33,078 bases of DNA from NCBI GenBank assembly GCA_038230975.1, contig JBBRMF010000024.1, forward strand, positions 1-33,078, written 5' to 3'. The position numbers and the translations under genes were made by a program. Source of the stretch: JANXVV01 sp038230975. GTDB taxonomy: Bacteria > Planctomycetota > Phycisphaerae > Tepidisphaerales > Tepidisphaeraceae. This document shows positions 31,630 through 33,078 of this stretch, piece by piece; position 1 is the first letter of the stretch; every line of letters starts with the position of its first letter. The notes below the pieces were generated by a model, which saw nothing but the letters and a program-made list of their open reading frames with translations, was not told where the DNA came from and searched no databases.

Positions 31630-32409
31630 ATGAGTCATCACTTTGAAATGAATGCGTTGGAATCCCGCCTCCTGCTGTCAGCCTCATTGAGCAAGGGTAC
31701 ATTGACGGTGACCGGCACGGATGGAAACGATGTGATCACGGTGATGCGGGCCGCGCCGAAGAGCAAATTCCTGGCCGTCAATCTCAATGGCCAGGTTTCC
31801 TTATTTAAAGCCTCCAGTGTGAAACATCTCGTTATGATCGGCGGGGCGGGGAACGACGATCTTTCCATCTCTGACATAAACGGTTCTGTCGGCGGCACGC
31901 ACCTCGAAGAAGGTGGCGAAGGAAACGACACCCTCACCGGAGACTCCGCCAAGGATTCGCTCCTGGGGGAATCCGGTGACGATTCTCTCAACGGTGGGGC
32001 TGGCAATGATCTGCTCGATGGTGGGGATGGCAGCGATTCCCTTTCCGGCGACATCGGCAAGGATTCCCTGCTCGGACAGGCTGGCGATGATTCCCTCGAC
32101 GGAGGTGCCGGCGATGATCGACTCGACGGTGGAGAAGACAACGACACGCTTGTCGGTGGCAGTGGCAATGACCGCCTGGACGGCCAAACCGGCGACGATG
32201 ACCTCGACGGCGGCACTGGTCACGACTCCGTGACCGGTGGCGCAGGGATCGACCACTTCCACGGTGCCGACGACTCCACCAAGGAAATCCGCGATCACGG
32301 CAGCAACGACACCGAAGACAACGACTCCAATAGCGGTGGCAACGGTGGGCACAACTCCATCGTTCAGTCCCTGAAGAGTTCCAAAAAATATATTTGCCAT
32401 GTAGTCTGA
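31630..32409 (+). CDS. RTX-repeat calcium-binding protein with LEPR-XLL-like N-terminus
   Basis: Protein of 259 aa. MNALESRLLLSASL at residues 7-20 is a LEPR-XLL-like motif. After a beta-rich stretch, about twelve nonapeptide-type repeats of the RTX/hemolysin calcium-binding class run from about residue 95 to 215 (GNDTLTG, GDDSLNGGAGNDLLDGGDGSD, GAGDDRLDGGEDNDTLVGG). These bind calcium to form a parallel beta roll. The protein is probably secreted. The start at 31630 has a strong ribosome binding site, AAGGAG at 31614-31619. The tail after the repeats (SNSGGNGGHNS... to CHVV) is unlike the repeats; the last residues, CHVV, are encoded by sequence that is repeated a few bases downstream. Confidence 0.88.
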   Translation: MSHHFEMNALESRLLLSASLSKGTLTVTGTDGNDVITVMRAAPKSKFLAVNLNGQVSLFKASSVKHLVMIGGAGNDDLSISDINGSVGGTHLEEGGEGNDTLTGDSAKDSLLGESGDDSLNGGAGNDLLDGGDGSDSLSGDIGKDSLLGQAGDDSLDGGAGDDRLDGGEDNDTLVGGSGNDRLDGQTGDDDLDGGTGHDSVTGGAGIDHFHGADDSTKEIRDHGSNDTEDNDSNSGGNGGHNSIVQSLKSSKKYICHVV

Positions 32410-32411
32410 TC

Positions 32412-32448
32412 CCCTCCCCCCATGTAGTCATGGGGGGAGGGTTAGGGT
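32412..32448. repeat. PE2-like hairpin between RTX and nadD
   Basis: CCCTCCCCCCATG (32412-32424) and CATGGGGGGAGGG (32429-32441) are perfect reverse complements around TAGT. The sequence continues as GGGTTAGGGTG, as in the PE2 inner arm. CCATGTAGTC also occurs just before, at 32397-32406, and again inside the hairpin, at 32420-32429. The nadD stop codon (TAA on the minus strand, 32442-32444) is in the CACCCTAACCCT part. Confidence 0.8.
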
Positions 32449-33077
32449 GAAGGGCGTTGCGATCCGTCGAATGAGTTTAGATCTCGATACAGTTCTTCTT
32501 CACGAATGTACCGTACCACCTTCGGCGGCGTCAGATATTCAATCGACTTTCCTTTGGCCACTCTTCTGCGCAGGTCCGTTGCACTGATTTGCAGCAATGG
32601 GGCGGTCACGACTTGCGTTTGCAACGATCGGTAGGGAATGGGCAACGATTCCCAATCAATTGACCAGCCCGGCCGGGCGACAATCACGAAGCGGGTTTCT
32701 GCCAGCAGGGCGGCAGGTTCGTGCCAGAGTGGCAGAATCTGCAACATATCGGCCCCGATCATCCAATGGACTTCCGGCCAACCTCTGCCGCGCAACTCAC
32801 GCACCGTATCAATCGTATAACTGGCCCCTTGGCGCTGAAGTTCCAGATCATCGACCTCAAACAGCCCATCCCCCTCAACCGCGAGTCGACACATGGCCAA
32901 TCGATGGGCAGCCGACGCAATTGCCTCATTTTTAGGCTTATGCGGGGGTTGGCCGGACGGAACAAGCACCACCTTCTCAAATCCCAGGGTTTCGGCGACG
33001 GTCCGGGCGCAAACGCGCTCATGAAGATCGGCGAGGGGGCGGCGAATATCCTGAACGCCGCGCCGCGCGACCAGGCC
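32442..33077 (-). CDS. nadD: Nicotinate-nucleotide adenylyltransferase, 5' partial or aberrant
   Basis: NadD makes deamido-NAD from nicotinate mononucleotide and ATP. The frame is open through the window edge, so the start is not visible; the first GTG in the window is at 32972. Family motifs are visible: TVAETLGFEKVVLVPSGQPPHKP, then YTIDTVREL, HWMIGADML, WHEPAALL, FVIVARPG, and the C-terminal ISATDLRRRVAKGKSIEYLTPPKVVRYI (ISSTxIR-type motif). The segment upstream of TVAETLGF, where the nucleotide-binding motif GGTFDP-x-H-x-GH should be, reads GVQDIRRPLADLHERVCAR and lacks it. The last 13 residues (after YRDL) come from the adjacent PE2-like repeat. Confidence 0.85.
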   Translation of the reverse strand, partial: GLVARRGVQDIRRPLADLHERVCARTVAETLGFEKVVLVPSGQPPHKPKNEAIASAAHRLAMCRLAVEGDGLFEVDDLELQRQGASYTIDTVRELRGRGWPEVHWMIGADMLQILPLWHEPAALLAETRFVIVARPGWSIDWESLPIPYRSLQTQVVTAPLLQISATDLRRRVAKGKSIEYLTPPKVVRYIREEELYRDLNSFDGSQRPSP

Positions 33078-33078
33078 A

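Noticed and set aside
1..33078. tRNA or rRNA genes
   Set aside because: No T-loop-like sequence with a matching acceptor stem was found by eye; GGTTCGATTCC at 2240 lies within the cold shock gene and has no stem.

Overview
This 33 kb window looks like the chromosome of a planctomycete, probably a Phycisphaerae-like lineage. That placement comes from hallmark families rather than a search: a type II pseudopilin with a GNVVFLDGHADF C-terminal motif, two exported proteins with LEPR-XLL-like N-termini (MERRTLFS, LESRLLLS), an NPCBM domain, a CPXCG small protein, a zinc-ribbon membrane protein, a SdrD-B plus dockerin-like exoprotein and an RTX-repeat protein. Most genes are ordinary core metabolism and housekeeping. 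No phage, transposase, CRISPR array, rRNA or tRNA is visible.

Layout. 1-8.7 kb: NPCBM protein (5' cut by the window), aldo/keto reductase, cold shock protein, membrane-anchored histidine kinase, GGQ release-factor-like protein, GH57 amylase, zinc-ribbon membrane protein, BtpA-family barrel, CPXCG protein and a polysaccharide-export protein. 8.9-13.0 kb: ruvA-ruvB-GNAT, then a TIM-barrel epimerase and a lipase on the other strand. 13.3-17.2 kb: carB, unusually long (1288 aa). 17.3-20.0 kb: SirB1-like protein, pseudopilin, a lone nuoA. 20.1-24.3 kb, minus strand: NtrC-type regulator, ispF, cysS, ruvC. 24.6-28.3 kb: large exported propeller protein and an alpha/beta hydrolase. 28.4-33.1 kb: LysM protein, AI-2E-type permease, a second epimerase, RTX protein, nadD (cut by the window end).

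The striking feature is the DNA between the genes, and in one case inside a gene. At least six families of imperfect palindromic repeats fill the intergenic spaces. I call them PE1 (core ATGGGCGTCTCGCCC), PE2 (core GGTACTCCGGGGGAGGG), PE3 (CGTAGGGTCCGCTTTAGCGG), PE4 (TTATTTAGCCGG), PE5 (TGACGAA units) and PE6 (an AGGCG/GACGCACCGGG palindrome). Three of these (PE2, PE1, PE6) lie in frame inside carB and add about 40, 25 and 36 residues at three separate places; a weaker fourth insertion is also visible. This resembles the protein-embedded palindromic elements known from Rickettsia, here apparently in a planctomycete and with several unrelated families hitting one essential gene. Related signs of activity: one PE2 arm in carB is identical over 38 bp to an intergenic copy 16 kb away; a PE1 copy is nested inside a PE3 copy; and several genes (epimerase, GNAT, ispF, nadD, nuoA) have their stop codon inside the end of a repeat.

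Functional groupings: ruvA, ruvB and ruvC are all present, but ruvC is 9.5 kb from ruvAB. The regulator-ispF-cysS-ruvC set may be a minus-strand transcription unit. Other genes appear to be single units or pairs. Product calls rest on motifs read by eye; all repeat alignments were done by hand.
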